DNA of 64,000 nucleotides from Cryptomeria japonica (lineage: Eukaryota; Streptophyta; Pinopsida; Cupressales; Cupressaceae), in NCBI RefSeq assembly GCF_030272615.1, contig NC_081408.1:199561341-199625340 (forward strand), written 5' to 3'. The notes below the pieces were generated by a model that was not told where the DNA came from, ran no database searches, and worked only from the letters and a program-made list of their open reading frames with translations. Position 1 is the first letter of the stretch, and each line of letters begins with the position of its first letter. The position numbers and the translations under genes were made by a program. Positions 24,329 to 36,320 of the stretch are shown here, piece by piece.

Positions 24329-25675
24329 TTATCAACTAGAGTCAATGATGAAGAAGCTTTATATTGATTCACATGAAGATGATAATTATGAAGTATTGTG
24401 CACAATTGTGTGAAAGATGAATAATTAGAAAAAAAATAGCTTATCTCTAATATATTTTTGTAAATTATTAACAAAAAATATTTGTACATCACCATCAAAG
24501 ACATGATAAGCAATTTGTGAATGCAAATTTTTATATCTATCAATGATATCAGTCACTTTTTCTTTAACACCTCATTTACAATGCATCAAATCAGACAATG
24601 TAATTTGCGGACCAATATTCTTTTGAAAATGTTGTACAAACACATTAGATAATTTTTAAAAATAGTCAATTGAATAAGGAGGAAAGGATAAAAACCATTG
24701 AAAAGAATTTTGTCTTAAGGTATAGGTGAATACTTTTGCCTTGAGTTTGTGGTCATATGAAAAATTACTACACAAAATTTAAAATATTTTCACATGAGTT
24801 TGGGGGTCACCTTGTCCATTATATTTCTCCAAATGGGGAACGTCAATGTGTTGTGGGAGAGGATTATGAAGGATACAATGGGAAAGTGGGCTAGTGGTAT
24901 AACATCTAAGAATAGTTAATTTTTGAATTGGGTTATGGAATCCAATTGTTGTTGTAAATATGAAACATTTTGGATGAGCTAGTTTATGGTGGACCTGGTG
25001 GATGAACTAGATGCAAACATGCGGGGTTGGGATGGAAGATTGAAAATGTTATATTATGATAGGTAGGTGGAATTTAATGATAGGTGAGTAGAAGAGATTA
25101 TTAGGAAACAAATGGAAGATTGGTTGAAGGAGGTTTGTTGGAGTATTGATGGATATGATTCCCCCCCATTACTAACATGTCTAGAATTAACATTTGGTGT
25201 AGAGGTAGCCATGATGGAAGATGTGTATGTAGGCACATTAGGAAAATATTTAGGAATATGAATTGAAGGCTCAACTTGTTTTGTAGGATTTTAATGACCA
25301 AGCACTTAAACACAACTTTTTAATATCATAACATGGTCATCCACAATATGAACTATAGTATGCAACATTTCACACTTTTTTCATCACTTTGAATCAACCT
25401 ACTTAAACCATCAATCAAGGGGATTTCCTCTCCACCCAAGTGTTCTTGACTCACAAATTAGTGAATATTTTCTAATTGTTGGTCATGCTTCCCCAATTGT
25501 TCAATGGTAACTTGAGTTGAAGAGTTATCCTCATCATGAGAAGCATGAAGGGAAGGATTATTCATAATGTTAGGCATGTCATCTGTACTAGAAAAGAGGA
25601 TTCACCCAAGTTTCTATGGAATGGGTTAGTCAATAGAAGCTCTATACCCTTAGTGTTTAAATTTTGAGAAGCCAT
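24329..25675 (-). pseudogene. Gyp-A gag remnant
   Basis: On the minus strand a start at 25675 gives MASQNLNTKGIE. Downstream, at about 24835-24700, KYNGQGDPQTHVKIF and TYTLRQNSFQWFLSF align with the gag core of Gyp-C (KYRGKGDPRDHVREFH). Then come YFxKLSNVFVQHFQKNIGPQ and, to 24329, IDRYKNLHSQIAYHVFDGD. Several frameshifts and stops occur. The reading continues past the Gyp-C insertion at 14006, so Gyp-C lies inside gag. Confidence 0.75.
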
Positions 25676-25987
25676 ATGTCTATAGCTTCTTCTCACCAAG
25701 ATATTGGATTCTGGACAAAGGGTTATGAAACTCATACATAAAGAGGGGAAAGATAATGAAGTAGATTTGTACTCACAATGACTCTAATACAATTGATAAT
25801 GCAAATAATTATAGAAAAAGAAGTGTTTAAACAACAAAATTTATCAATAGAATGATCATTTAACCACTCAATTAAAAAAAAGATGATCAACATAAATGAT
25901 AAATTTGAACAATTATTACCTGTAAATATAAAAATGATATGGAATAAAACTCAGATCTAATCATACAAATTAGAAATTATCCAATGA

Positions 25988-26004
25988 ACAAGTCAGGTTC
26001 ACCA
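25988..26004 (-). other. Gyp-A primer-binding-like site
   Basis: The minus-strand sequence TGGTGAACCTGACTTG lies 3 bp inside the LTR end. It matches Gyp-C's TGGTGAATCCGACGTG at most positions, so both elements appear to use the same non-initiator tRNA. Its place next to the LTR fixes Gyp-A's orientation. Confidence 0.65.
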
Positions 26005-26007
26005 AAA

Positions 26008-27348
26008 TGTATTTTTGGTGGAATGGGATTTACTAGCCTAAAAATGAAAACTAAGAATCAATCCCATTCACAACAACTTACATTGGGGAAAGGAACAATA
26101 CTGTCTCAACTACAAACCTAAGGTAGAGCTAGGCACAATGATTGCTAACTTCCCTTTTTGTTGAATTGTTGCAATTGGATGAGATAAAATGATAAAATAC
26201 AAGAACTAGGGATAATTATGAAAAATCAAGAGTATTTAGCATAAATAGAAAGCTATAGATCATATATGTAGATTCTAAGTCCAGATTTGGAAATGGGAAT
26301 AAAAAAGGAACTTGTGTTTGTAATTTGAGCAAGAAAGTGTTGGACTATGTCAATATGCATAAATGTTCTCATGGTGTTAGATGAAAATATTAATAACATA
26401 TTTGGGATCAGAATGTTTCTTAGAATATCCTCCTAAAATTTTGTTAGAAAAGTGTTGGACACTATTCAATAAATACCACTATCTAGGGTATTTTGCTTCT
26501 TCAAAATTTGGTTCTTTTTGTCTTGGTTTTCCCTTTATGGATCCATATTCCTTCTTTCCTAAATCTTAAACCTGCACACGCAAGAGAGGATAAATGGTGT
26601 TAGGTTGATATGAGTTTTCGTAGGTCAAACCTTGAGTTGGAGTTAACCCTATAATAATGAATAAATATAAAAAAGAGCTTACCCTTGCAAGGTAGAGGAT
26701 AGATAAAATTATGAAATGTTGAATGGAAATGTCATGTCCCTTTATGAATCTCCTTTGCCTTGGATTCTTCCTAAAAAAATGGTGTTTCTATGTAGGACGC
26801 ATGCATGTCTTCACATAAAATTTATCATGGATGTGATCTTGAGATGCTTGTAAATATGAATGCTTGACCTCTCCTTCATTGCCTTAATGATGCTTGATTT
26901 ATTGCTGAATTGAACTGCTTGATGTGGAGTCAATTCCTATATGAGAGATGTTTCTAATGAGGCGAAAAGACTTTATTTTATACCTATCCTCATGAAATGT
27001 GTAAAAAATTACAAAGAATGCTAACATTGAATATCATTTCTTGCTCAATTTTTTTTGACTATTAGAGGGTTCAAATTTGGGACCATTTGGCCCAAACTAT
27101 GATGCTAGGTGCCCTATTCCAGGAGGACTATGGTTCTAGGTGCCCTAGTATAGGAGGACTAGGGCACTAGGTGCCCAATTCTAGTCCATATGGACTAGGC
27201 AAAGGTGAGGGAACAACAACAGAGAGAGGATCATAGATTTGACACTAGTTTGAGTAGAATTAGGCATAATTAGGGCCTAAAAGGTAGAAACACTAAAGTG
27301 ATACCCATATGAGCATGAAATTGTATGAGGATACAACTTATCACTACA
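26008..27348 (-). repeat. Gyp-A 5' LTR
   Basis: Direct-repeat partner of 455-1715, with many substitutions and indels. Plus-strand start is TGTATTTTTGGTGGAATGGG; the end is around CTACA at 27348, with a few bases of uncertainty. At 27100-27185 it carries a local expansion of CTAGGTGCCCTA-like units that the other LTR lacks. Confidence 0.65.
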
Positions 27349-27981
27349 ATTGGATTATGTGACTCTGTGTTGGAGTTGAGAATTTTTTCATTATGAATTG
27401 TTTTAATGCTTATGTTTGGTTAAATTAAAATGAATGTAGAAAATTGTATTTTGAGCTTAAAATTAATGTAATGAGTCTTGGATTTGTATTGTGTCATGCT
27501 ATCAACCACCATGTCATCTCTTGTCTCTCAGTATCTCTTAAATTATTGTTGTGAATTTTTTGGGTCAAATTAGATCCTCTCGTAGTGTCTTGTAAATTCT
27601 TATAAAATTCATCAAGTATCATAATTGTCAACCCTTGTGTCTTTTGTCTTTGGGCATAAGTTAGGAGTGTTAGTGAGGTTGTTATGTACATTCCCATTTT
27701 CACCTTTCAAATTTTGGTGGTGTCAATCACTTGGCAGAATTATTTGTCTTTTAATTTTTCAATTCAAGTTTTATCATTCTTGGATTCTTGTGGCATCCTA
27801 GGCCTTTGTTGGTGTGCCCTCTATGCTTGTGGTGTCTCAATGACCAATCCATAGCTTTGAATTTCTCATTGTCAAATTCATTAGTGCTAAGAATGGACTA
27901 TAATACTTAAACTAGACTAAAGTGCCTAGACATAAATCCAATGCTAGCACTAGACACCAACACTAGACTAGGACTTCAACT
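27349..27981. other. Flank between Gyp-A and Cop-D; no gene seen
   Basis: Noncoding, AT-rich. Near 27930-27975 there are repeated 'ctagac/ctagcac' words. It ends with CAACT, the left target duplication of Cop-D (27977-27981). Confidence 0.4.
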
Positions 27982-29446
27982 TGATGAATAATGATGAACA
28001 GTAAATACCCAATAGATATTGAGAGGGGGGAGTGAATCAGTATAGACAAAAACTTCTTTAACAACCTAAACTGCAAAGACTACACTAATTGGTAAACAAC
28101 ATCACCGATCTAAATCAAGGCAATACCAGTAAAACACAGTGACTATAAAAGTATTAAACTGGTAACACTTAGATCTTCACAAAACCTAATATCTCATTTC
28201 CACTTCACCCATATGATTAAACAAGTAATACATCAGAAATATAATGACCACTAGATCAACATGCTTTTACCACTTAACAAAAAATACTAAAACATCACAT
28301 GAAAAAGCATCACACATAACACACTTATTTTTCACGAGAAAACCCAACTAGGAAAAACCACAGTGGGGATGAATACCCACAAATTGTTCTTGAACTCTTG
28401 TGAAGTCCGCTTTGTTAGGAGCCTAGTCAGGTTAAAGACTTTACAGTAGGTTCTACTAGGAACCGATCCTGCTAGGGATCACCCGGTTAAGGGATGGCTA
28501 AATACCCTGTTAGAGGTTAAAAACCTGTTAAAGGTTACCTTGTCAGAGGATTTAAAGAACTCAATGATTTTGAGTGACCCTGTTAAAGGATTTACAAAAA
28601 TCCTGTTAAAGCTACCTGGTAAAGGGATTTTCCAACTGCTAAAATGGTTAGAAGTCAACAGGTAATACACTGATCTGATAACAACACTCAATGCCAAGGA
28701 AGATCCACTCCAATTCCTTTACTTTTGCAATCACACTCTATAGATTTCTACTCACTACTCTGGTCTGGCAAGAATCACTTCACACACATTCATTTGCCAA
28801 CAACTTCAAATGAGAATCATCATCGACCTTATAGATAACGATTAGGTCAGTAGCCAAAACCGAAAACCCTAAGCATCTAGGTTAACAATATAGTCAGTCC
28901 AATCCTGACCGTTTAATAACATTACATAGGGTAAAACAATCTTGAACAAATCTCAAGACGTTCTCCATCATCCGTTCTTCACTCCTTCCAGAAGCTAATA
29001 ACCCATCACATACTCTCCACCATTTACTATGATTTTGCACATTCCCGAGGTAGATAGAATCAATCTTCTTCATGCAAGATCCTCAAGGATATTCTTCACG
29101 CACATAAGGATAACGTGGCAGCATGATCTGAACTTCATTTCAATGCTAACTCATCACAGGATGTCATTGGTCGAATCACACAGACTTGGAATGCATCAAC
29201 CGGAAACCTTGAAGCCGAGACTACCAACCAGTAGTCATATCAAAGGAAACCCTGATACAAACTTTGCATATACCAGTTCACATTCCAACATACTGGTTCA
29301 CCCTTTTGCATATACTGGTTCATACCATCATACCAGTTCTCTTGCTAGTTTGCTTACTTCAATATACCGGTTCATACTTTAGCATATTGACATCAATGAC
29401 AACATACAATCCTATCATGTCATCAAACTCTGCACATATGCAAACA
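27982..29446 (-). repeat. Cop-D 3' LTR
   Basis: Plus-strand TGATGAATAATG to GCAAACA, 1465 bp. It carries the shared copia block (plus-strand AAACCCAACTAGGAAAAACCA at 28340-28360). Its right part has repeated 'accagttcac/actggttca' words. Small ORFs here are chance. Confidence 0.9.
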
Positions 29447-29678
29447 ATCTCCCCCTTTGGCATTGATGGCAATACACAAAGATATCTCTACATCTTCTTC
29501 TATATAATATGTCTTTAAAACTGCATATATCTTCTCCCCATTTGACAACAATACCAAAGTGGAGGCACAAACATCCATGTTCCATTATGTTGCTCCCCCT
29601 GAGGAGTAGCATCCTTCAACACACCAATCCTGAAAAGATTTGACAATGCAATACTTAACTTATGTAGAGCACATTACT

Positions 29679-32600
29679 TTAGTTCACCTCTTGAAGGGGA
29701 AACACCCCTAATTCACCTCTTAAATAGGTAAATGTAGCCTTCGGTAGAGGCTTGGTGAATATATCTACTAACGATTCCTTACTGGAAACATTTTCCAATA
29801 CAACCTCTTTGTTCAAAACTTTCTCCCTCAAGAAATGATACTTGAGCTTGAAGTGCTTGGTTCTAGCATGCAATATCGGATTCTTGGAAATATTAATTGC
29901 ACTTGTGTTGTCACAAAATATACTCACTGATTTAGATACAGGGACTTTGAAACCACTTAATACATGCTTCATCCAAATTGTCTGAGTGTAGTTCATAAAT
30001 GCTGCTACATATTCTGCTTCTATTGTAGACTGAGAGATAAAACTCTGCTTCTTGTTCATCCATGAGACTAGTTTGCCACCGAGAAAGAATGCACCACCTC
30101 TTTTTCTCTTCCAGTCGTCCACATTACCAGTCCAATAGGCATCTATGAATACTTTGAGATTGAAATCATTACTATATGGATACCACAATCCATAATCTAT
30201 AGTCCCCTTCAGATATCTAAGAATCCACTTGACTGCTACCAAGTGGGATTCTCTTGGACTTTTCTGAAAATGTGCAACAATGCCCACTGCATGTGCAATG
30301 TCCAGTCTATTGTGTACTACATAGTACAACTTACCAATCATTGACCAGTATTCCTTCTCATTCACCAATGCTAAGTCATCTTCTTTTGAAAATTTACAAC
30401 TGGTCATCATCGGTGTACCAACCGGTTTGTTGTCTTCCAAGACAAAGATCTTCAATACCTCTTTGACATACTTGGTCTGAGTGATAAAGATACCATCTTT
30501 CATTTGTTGAATATGTAGTCCAATGAAGAACTTAATCTCTCCGATTAGTGACATCTCAAATTTCTTCTTCATTTCATCTGCAAAAGAATGGCTCATCTTG
30601 TCATCTCCACCAAAAATTATGTCATCAACAAACACTTCATAGATCAGAATTTGATCTCCTTCTGACTTCAGATAGATATTGCTATCTTCACTTATTCTTT
30701 CAAATCCAATCTTCACAAGATGGGAGTGTAAAAGTTCATACCATGCTCTAGGTGCTTGCTTCTATCCATACAAGGCTTTATGTAGCGTACACACCATATC
30801 ACTGTCTTCTGATAGAGAAAACCCATCTGGTTTCTCTATATACACTTCCTCTTCAAGTATTCCATTAAGGAATGCAAATTTTACATCCATCTGATACACT
30901 TTGAATCCCTTGAAGGCTGCATATGCAAGTAGAATTCGAACTCCTTCCAATCTAGCTACTAGAGAAAAGGTTTCTCCATAGTCTTCTCCTTCTTCTTGAG
31001 CATACCCCTTACATACCAATCTTGCTTTGTTTCTTACCACTGTGCCATCTTCATTCAACTTATTTCTAAAAACCCATTTCGTGCCAATAACATTTTTGTG
31101 CTCAGATCTGGGTACCAAAGACCATGTACCATTCTTTTCTATCTGGTCAAGTTCCTCTTCCATAGCCTTAATCCAATCTTCATCTTTGTGTGTCTCTTTA
31201 AATGTTTTGGGCTCAAATTCAGAAATCATGCAAGAATTTTCTCTGTCTTTTCTTCTTGTAAGAATTCCTGCATCCTTATCTCCTATGATCTTCTTGGGAT
31301 CATGATGCAACATTACATACCTAGGAATGATCTTAACTGATTCCTCTTGCTTTTCCTCTTCATCCTCATCTTCATCAGCATCTACAGGTGTAGGAGCACT
31401 ATTACTTGTACTTGGCTATTTTGCAACTAGTTCTGAGAAGGTTACATCTGGTTCATCTACCACTCACTCACTGTTGGTTTCCTCAGGTTTCTCAAAGGTT
31501 TCATCAACTCTAACATTGATATTTTCAACAATTCTCTGAGTCCTATTATTAAAACACTTGAGAGCTTTTCTCTTGGTGGAATACCCTAGGAATATTCCCT
31601 CATCACATTTTGCATCAAACTTGCTCTGGTATTCACTTCTCTTGATATAAAACTTGCTACCAAAAACTCTAAATTAGCTTACTATAGGAGTCTTACCAGC
31701 CCAATACTCATAAGGAGTTTTATCTTTACCTTTCTTGATAAGTACCTGGTTCATAGTGTAGACTACAGTGCTCACCGCTTCTCTCCAAAAAGTGTGAGTA
31801 ACCTTCCCTTGAATTAGCATCGTTCTGGCTGCTTCAACTACATTCTGGTTGCTCCTTTCTACTAGGCCAGTCTTCTGCAGAGTCTAGGGGGCAGACAGTT
31901 GCCTCTTGATGCCATTCTCTTCACAGTACTTATTGAACTCTCCTCCTTGGTCGGTTCTAAGGCATTTGATCCTCTTACCGCTTTCCTTTTCAACTAGTGC
32001 TCTAAAGGCTTTGACATTTCCAAAAGCTTTAGACTTGTCTTTCAAGAATGTGACCCACATCATTCTTGAGCAATCATCAATAAGAATCATAAAGTACCTA
32101 TCTCCCTGAACACTCCTAGTTTTCATAGGACCACACAAATCAGTATGCACAAGATCAAGTAAATTATCTACTGTGAAAGATTTACCTTTGAAGGTTGAGG
32201 AAGACATTTTCCCCAGTCGACATTCTTTACACAAAGGATTCTTCGGTTTGTTCAGCACAGGCAATCCTCTAACTGCCCTGATCTTACTGGCCTTCACAAT
32301 ATTATCAAAATTTGCATGGCAGAGTCTCCTATGCCATATCCAACTATCATCAAACTTAGTAATTAGATATTGACTGATATTTTTATTTAATTGAAATAAG
32401 TTACCTTTGGGCTGCATACCGATGGCCATCAGTTCACCACTCTTTCCTTTTATTTTTCACACTCCATCTTTGAATTCTAGAATGAGTCCTTTATCATTCA
32501 GCTGAGCAACACTCAAAAGGTTATGCTTGAGACCTTCTACCCACATTATCAACACTACTTTTTCCATTTAGAGAGATGGATGCTTTTCCTTTTACCATAC

Positions 32601-33744
32601 ATGGTGCATCATTACCAAATCGGACTACACCTTCATCATACTCTTCTAGAGATAGAAACTTTCTCTGATCACCAGTCATGTGGTGAGAACATTCACTATC
32701 AATAATCCACTCATTAGAATTATCAAAGCAGGAGACAAGAGCCTTCTTGTTTGACACATCTTCCTTAACAACTACAAACACTATGTCTTCGCTTTCTTCA
32801 TCTTATGATTCATCATCAGTGACACCTTCATCGACTGCAACAAGACAGTTTCTCCTATTTCCTCCTTTGAAATTTTTAAACTTCTTCGGTTTGTCCTTAT
32901 TATCACTATTAGGGTAGTTGACAACAATGTGTCCTATCCTATTGGAAGAAAAGCATTTGAAAGGGAGCTTACCTCTGTATTTTCCAGTTCCCTTAGGAAG
33001 TCTCTTGGCAAGAAGATCTTCAAATTCCACCAGGGTCTCCTCATCATCCATATCTCTATTTTTTCTAGGTTCACAATTGGTACTAGCTTCTTTACCCTTT
33101 CTAGATAGTGCAATAGATGCTCTAAAGGCTGAATTAGGCTTCTGAACACTGCCATCATAATTGTTTAGCTCATATGCAGTCAACTTAGCAATGATGGAAT
33201 CTAGGGATACCTTTGTCTTGTCAATAGATCTCAATTCCTAAATAGCGGCAACCCTTATTGCATAGACCAATAATAAGGATCTCAAAACTTTGCTAACAAT
33301 GGTGGAATCATCCATTGTACCTCCTGCACTCTTGAAGTCTCCAACAATAGTTTTAATCCTTATCCCATATTGTTGAATGGTCTCTCCTTCAACCATTTGC
33401 ATGTCTTCAAATTTTCCTCTAAGGCTTTCTTCCTTAGCTTGCTTCACATGCTCAGCACCACCATAGATAGAATCCAGAGTATCCCATACATCTTTGGGAT
33501 TGCCTTTATCCTAAACATCTATAAACTCAATATCAGATAGGCTGCTGATAAGAGCTTCCATGACTTTCCCATTCTCCTAAATTTCTCTTCTTTGATCATC
33601 AGTGAGAGTACCGGTAGGGACAACATAAGTATTCTCAACATAGTTCCAGTGTTGAGCACCCATTCTTTTAACGTATATCTTCATTCTATCCTTCCATATC
33701 TTAAAGTTATCTTTGTTGAACTTAGAACCTTCCCTCTTCATCAT
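29679..33744 (-). pseudogene. Cop-D gag-pol pseudogene
   Basis: Gag starts at 33744 (MMKREGSKFNKDNF) and has in-frame stops in REI*ENG (near 33577), FIDV*DKG (near 33512) and VAAI*ELRS (33235-33237). The CCHC knuckle reads CFSSNRIGHIVVNYPN, with the second and last Cys lost. Protease is IDSECSHHM, Gly of DSG changed to Glu. A frameshift near 32545 moves to the frame carrying integrase: HRLCH..C..C, HTDLCGP, RTDQGGEF, and GLVERSN with the catalytic Glu kept. Stops follow at SAP*TLQ, IVS*FRVF and VAK*PST. Reverse transcriptase has FVDDIIFGG and a TAG in LYG*KQAPRAW (30759-30761). RNase H and the KPLPKATFTYLRG end finish at 29679. The last 345 codons are open. Confidence 0.92.
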
Positions 33745-33815
33745 TAGAATATGATCTTTTCCTCAAGCGATTAAGCTAATAACATAGAGGGCCTGGAGGA
33801 CACTCTGATACCAAT

Positions 33816-35278
33816 TGATGAATAATTATGAATAATAAATACCCAATAGATACTAAGAGGGGGGGTGAATCAGTATAGACAAAAACTTCTTTAACACATT
33901 AAACTGCAAAGATTGCACTAACTAGTAAACAAAATCACCGATCTAAATCAAGGCAATACTAGTAAAACACAATGACTGTAAAAGTCATAAATCGGTAACA
34001 CTTAGATCTTCACAACCTAATATTTCATTTCCACTTCACCCATATGCTTAAACAAGTAATACATCAGAAATATAATGACCATTGGATCAGCATGCTTTTA
34101 CCACTTAACAAAAAACACTAAAATATCACATGAAAAAGCATCACACTAAACACACTTAATTTTTCACGTGGAAACCCAACTGGGAAAAACCACGGTGGGG
34201 ATGAATACCCAGAAGTTGTTCTTGAACTCTTCTGAAGTCCGCTCTGTTAGGAGCCTAGTCCGGTTAAAGACTTTACAATAGGTTCTGCTAGGAACCGATC
34301 CTGCTAGGGATCACCCAGTTAAGGGATGGCTAAATACCTAGTTAGAGGTTAAAACCCTGTTAAAGGTTACCTTGTCAAAGGATTTAAAGAACTCAATAAT
34401 TTTGAGTCACCATGTAAAAGGATTTACAAAAAGCCTATTAAAGCTATCCGGTAAAGGGATTTTCCAATTGCTGAAATGGTTAGAAGTCAACAGATAATAC
34501 ACTAATCTGATAACAACACTCAATGCCAAGGTAGATCCACTTTAATTCCTTTACTTCTGCAATCACACTCTACAGATTTCTACTCACTGCTCTGGTCTAA
34601 CAAGAATCACTTCACACACATTCATTTGCCAACAACTTCAAATGAGAATAATCATCGACCTTACAGACAATGATTAGGTCAGTAGCCAAAACCTAAAACC
34701 CTAAGCATCTAGGTTAACAATATAGTCGGTCCAATCCTGACCGTTTAATCACATTACATAGGGTAAAATAATCTTGAATAAATCTCAAGATGTTCTCCAT
34801 CGTCCGTTCTTCACCACTTCTGGAAGTTGATAACCCATCATGCCCTCTCCATCATTTACTAAGATTTTGCACATTCCCAAGGTAGATAGAATCAATCTTC
34901 TTTATGCAAGATCCTAAAGGAGATTCTTCATGTGCACAAGGTTGATGTGGCAACACAATCTGATCTTCATTTCAATGCTAACTCATCACAGGATGTCGTC
35001 GGTCGAATCACACAAACTTGGAATGCATCAACCGGAAACCTTGAAGCTGAGACTACCAACCAGTAGTGATATCAAATGAAACCTCGATACAAACTTTACA
35101 TATACCAGTTCACATTCCAACATACCGGTTCACCTTTTTGCATATACCAGTTCATACCATCATATTGGTTCTCTTGTCAGTTTTCTTACTTCAATATACT
35201 GGTTCATACTTCAACATATTGACATCAATGACAACATACAATCCTATCATGTCATCAAACTTTGCACATATGCCACCA
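33816..35278 (-). repeat. Cop-D 5' LTR
   Basis: Plus-strand TGATGAATAATT to GCCACCA, 1463 bp, highly similar to 27982-29446. The primer-binding site lies immediately to its left (about 33803-33815 on the minus strand). CAACC follows at 35279-35283. Confidence 0.9.
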
Positions 35279-35283
35279 CAACC

Positions 35284-36320
35284 TAGGTGCTAGTGCCCCA
35301 CCTAGGTGCTAGCATCCCTCCTAGGTGCTAGTGTCCTCTAGTTGCTCGATTTTGTAGTTTCATTGCTAGAGAGATTTTGTTGACTATTTATTAGGGTGAG
35401 CTTGTGTATGAAAGTTTGTCCCTTTGGTCTTTGGAGTCTTCCCAATACGTCACTATCTTAATGAGTGTCCTACAAAAAGGAATTAGGAAAAATCTCCTTG
35501 TTTTGGGAAGCATGTAGATTCTTAGAAGTGACTTTTAATCCTTCCATTCATTTGAGAGTTTGTTCCTCCAAGTTATACAATCTCTAGTGTAGGTTAGCCT
35601 TTGTGTGAGGTCCATCTTTGGTCTTTTTGAGTGTACTAGAGGTGACTATACCCTTATCCCACTCCTTGTCTTGGAAATCATTTACACCATCACCTATTCA
35701 AGGAATGTTGAATCCTAGGCATCCTTTTTTGGTATCAATCCTTTGAGTGTGTTGTAAGTGTTGTGGCTAGAGTTTTCGTTAGGATTGGAGGTTTATGGTT
35801 CCCTCATCCTACCTGTGTGGTTTTGTGAGAGAACACAATCATGGTTTAGTACTCAATTTTCATAGAGATTCAATCCTCTTTCTCATAGTTCCTTCTCAGT
35901 GGATTTATCCAAGGATCATAAGTATTTTTCTTGTCATGTAACATCGTTCCTTGCAACACTTGTGTGTATTTTGTAGTGCAAATGTGAAATGCCATCACCC
36001 CATCTTTGACGTTGTTGTTGGTGGTTTAATTTTTTTTATTCCATCAGGTTTTGCCTTTGTCCTTTGGATGGGGCATTTCAATTAATATTAAGGTATGCAA
36101 TAAGCCATAAATTTCCACTACTATCAACATCAATGCATGAGTTGTGAGAGATATATATTAATGAGGATATTTCACTTTAGGAAGAAGTAATGAATGGGGG
36201 ATTATATGTGGAGGTGAGATTGGGTTATTATTGGGTTTATGGAAAGGTGATATGGGGTAATTCTCTACTTTTTTATTTATATGGAAGGTGAGTTATATCA
36301 AAATCTATGGTAGTTGTGTG
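35284..36320. other. Noncoding stretch between Cop-D and a solo LTR
   Basis: Opens with three ~20-bp units built on CCTAGGTGCTAG (35282-35340), related to words in the Gyp-A LTR and in the left flank of Cop-D. The remainder shows no domain in any frame. 36070-36310 on the minus strand has Pro/Asn-rich text (HKPNNNPISPPHIIPHS) that could be the far end of the Gyp-E linker. Confidence 0.35.

Larger units (their letters stand above)
455..27348 (-). mobile_element. Gyp-A: old Ty3/gypsy element, host of nested insertions
   Basis: Read on the minus strand and skipping later insertions, the order is: 5' LTR (26008-27348), a primer-binding-like site (25988-26004), gag (25675 to 24329), gag zinc knuckle and protease (14006 to 12931), a low-complexity linker (12265 to about 11600), 3' noncoding DNA and 3' LTR (455-1715). 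Protein fragments align with those of Gyp-C in the same order. Reverse transcriptase and integrase are not visible and are probably deleted. Three insertions interrupt it: Cop-B, a solo LTR and Gyp-C. Every reading frame is heavily broken, so this is the oldest unit here. No target duplication is recognisable, because the left end is overwritten by another LTR. Confidence 0.7.
27982..35278 (-). mobile_element. Cop-D: complete but defective Ty1/copia retrotransposon
   Basis: A 7297-bp minus-strand element with LTRs at 27982-29446 and 33816-35278. The flanks are CAACT and CAACC, a 5-bp target duplication with one transition. It has the Met-initiator primer site (minus TTGGTATCAGAG) just inside the right LTR, a polypurine tract (minus GCCAAAGGGGGAGAT, 29447-29461) and the copia domain order. 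Protein similarity to Cop-B is strong throughout (both end DIFTKPLP.. and share HxNFDN..GLP integrase text), but the LTRs differ, so it is a sister family. Stops and one frameshift disable it. Confidence 0.92.

Noticed and set aside
28479-28697. 72-codon minus-strand ORF with repeated SNRxFSHPLTG-like text
   Set aside because: Lies inside the Cop-D LTR and reflects short LTR repeats of 'cctgttaaaggat' type.
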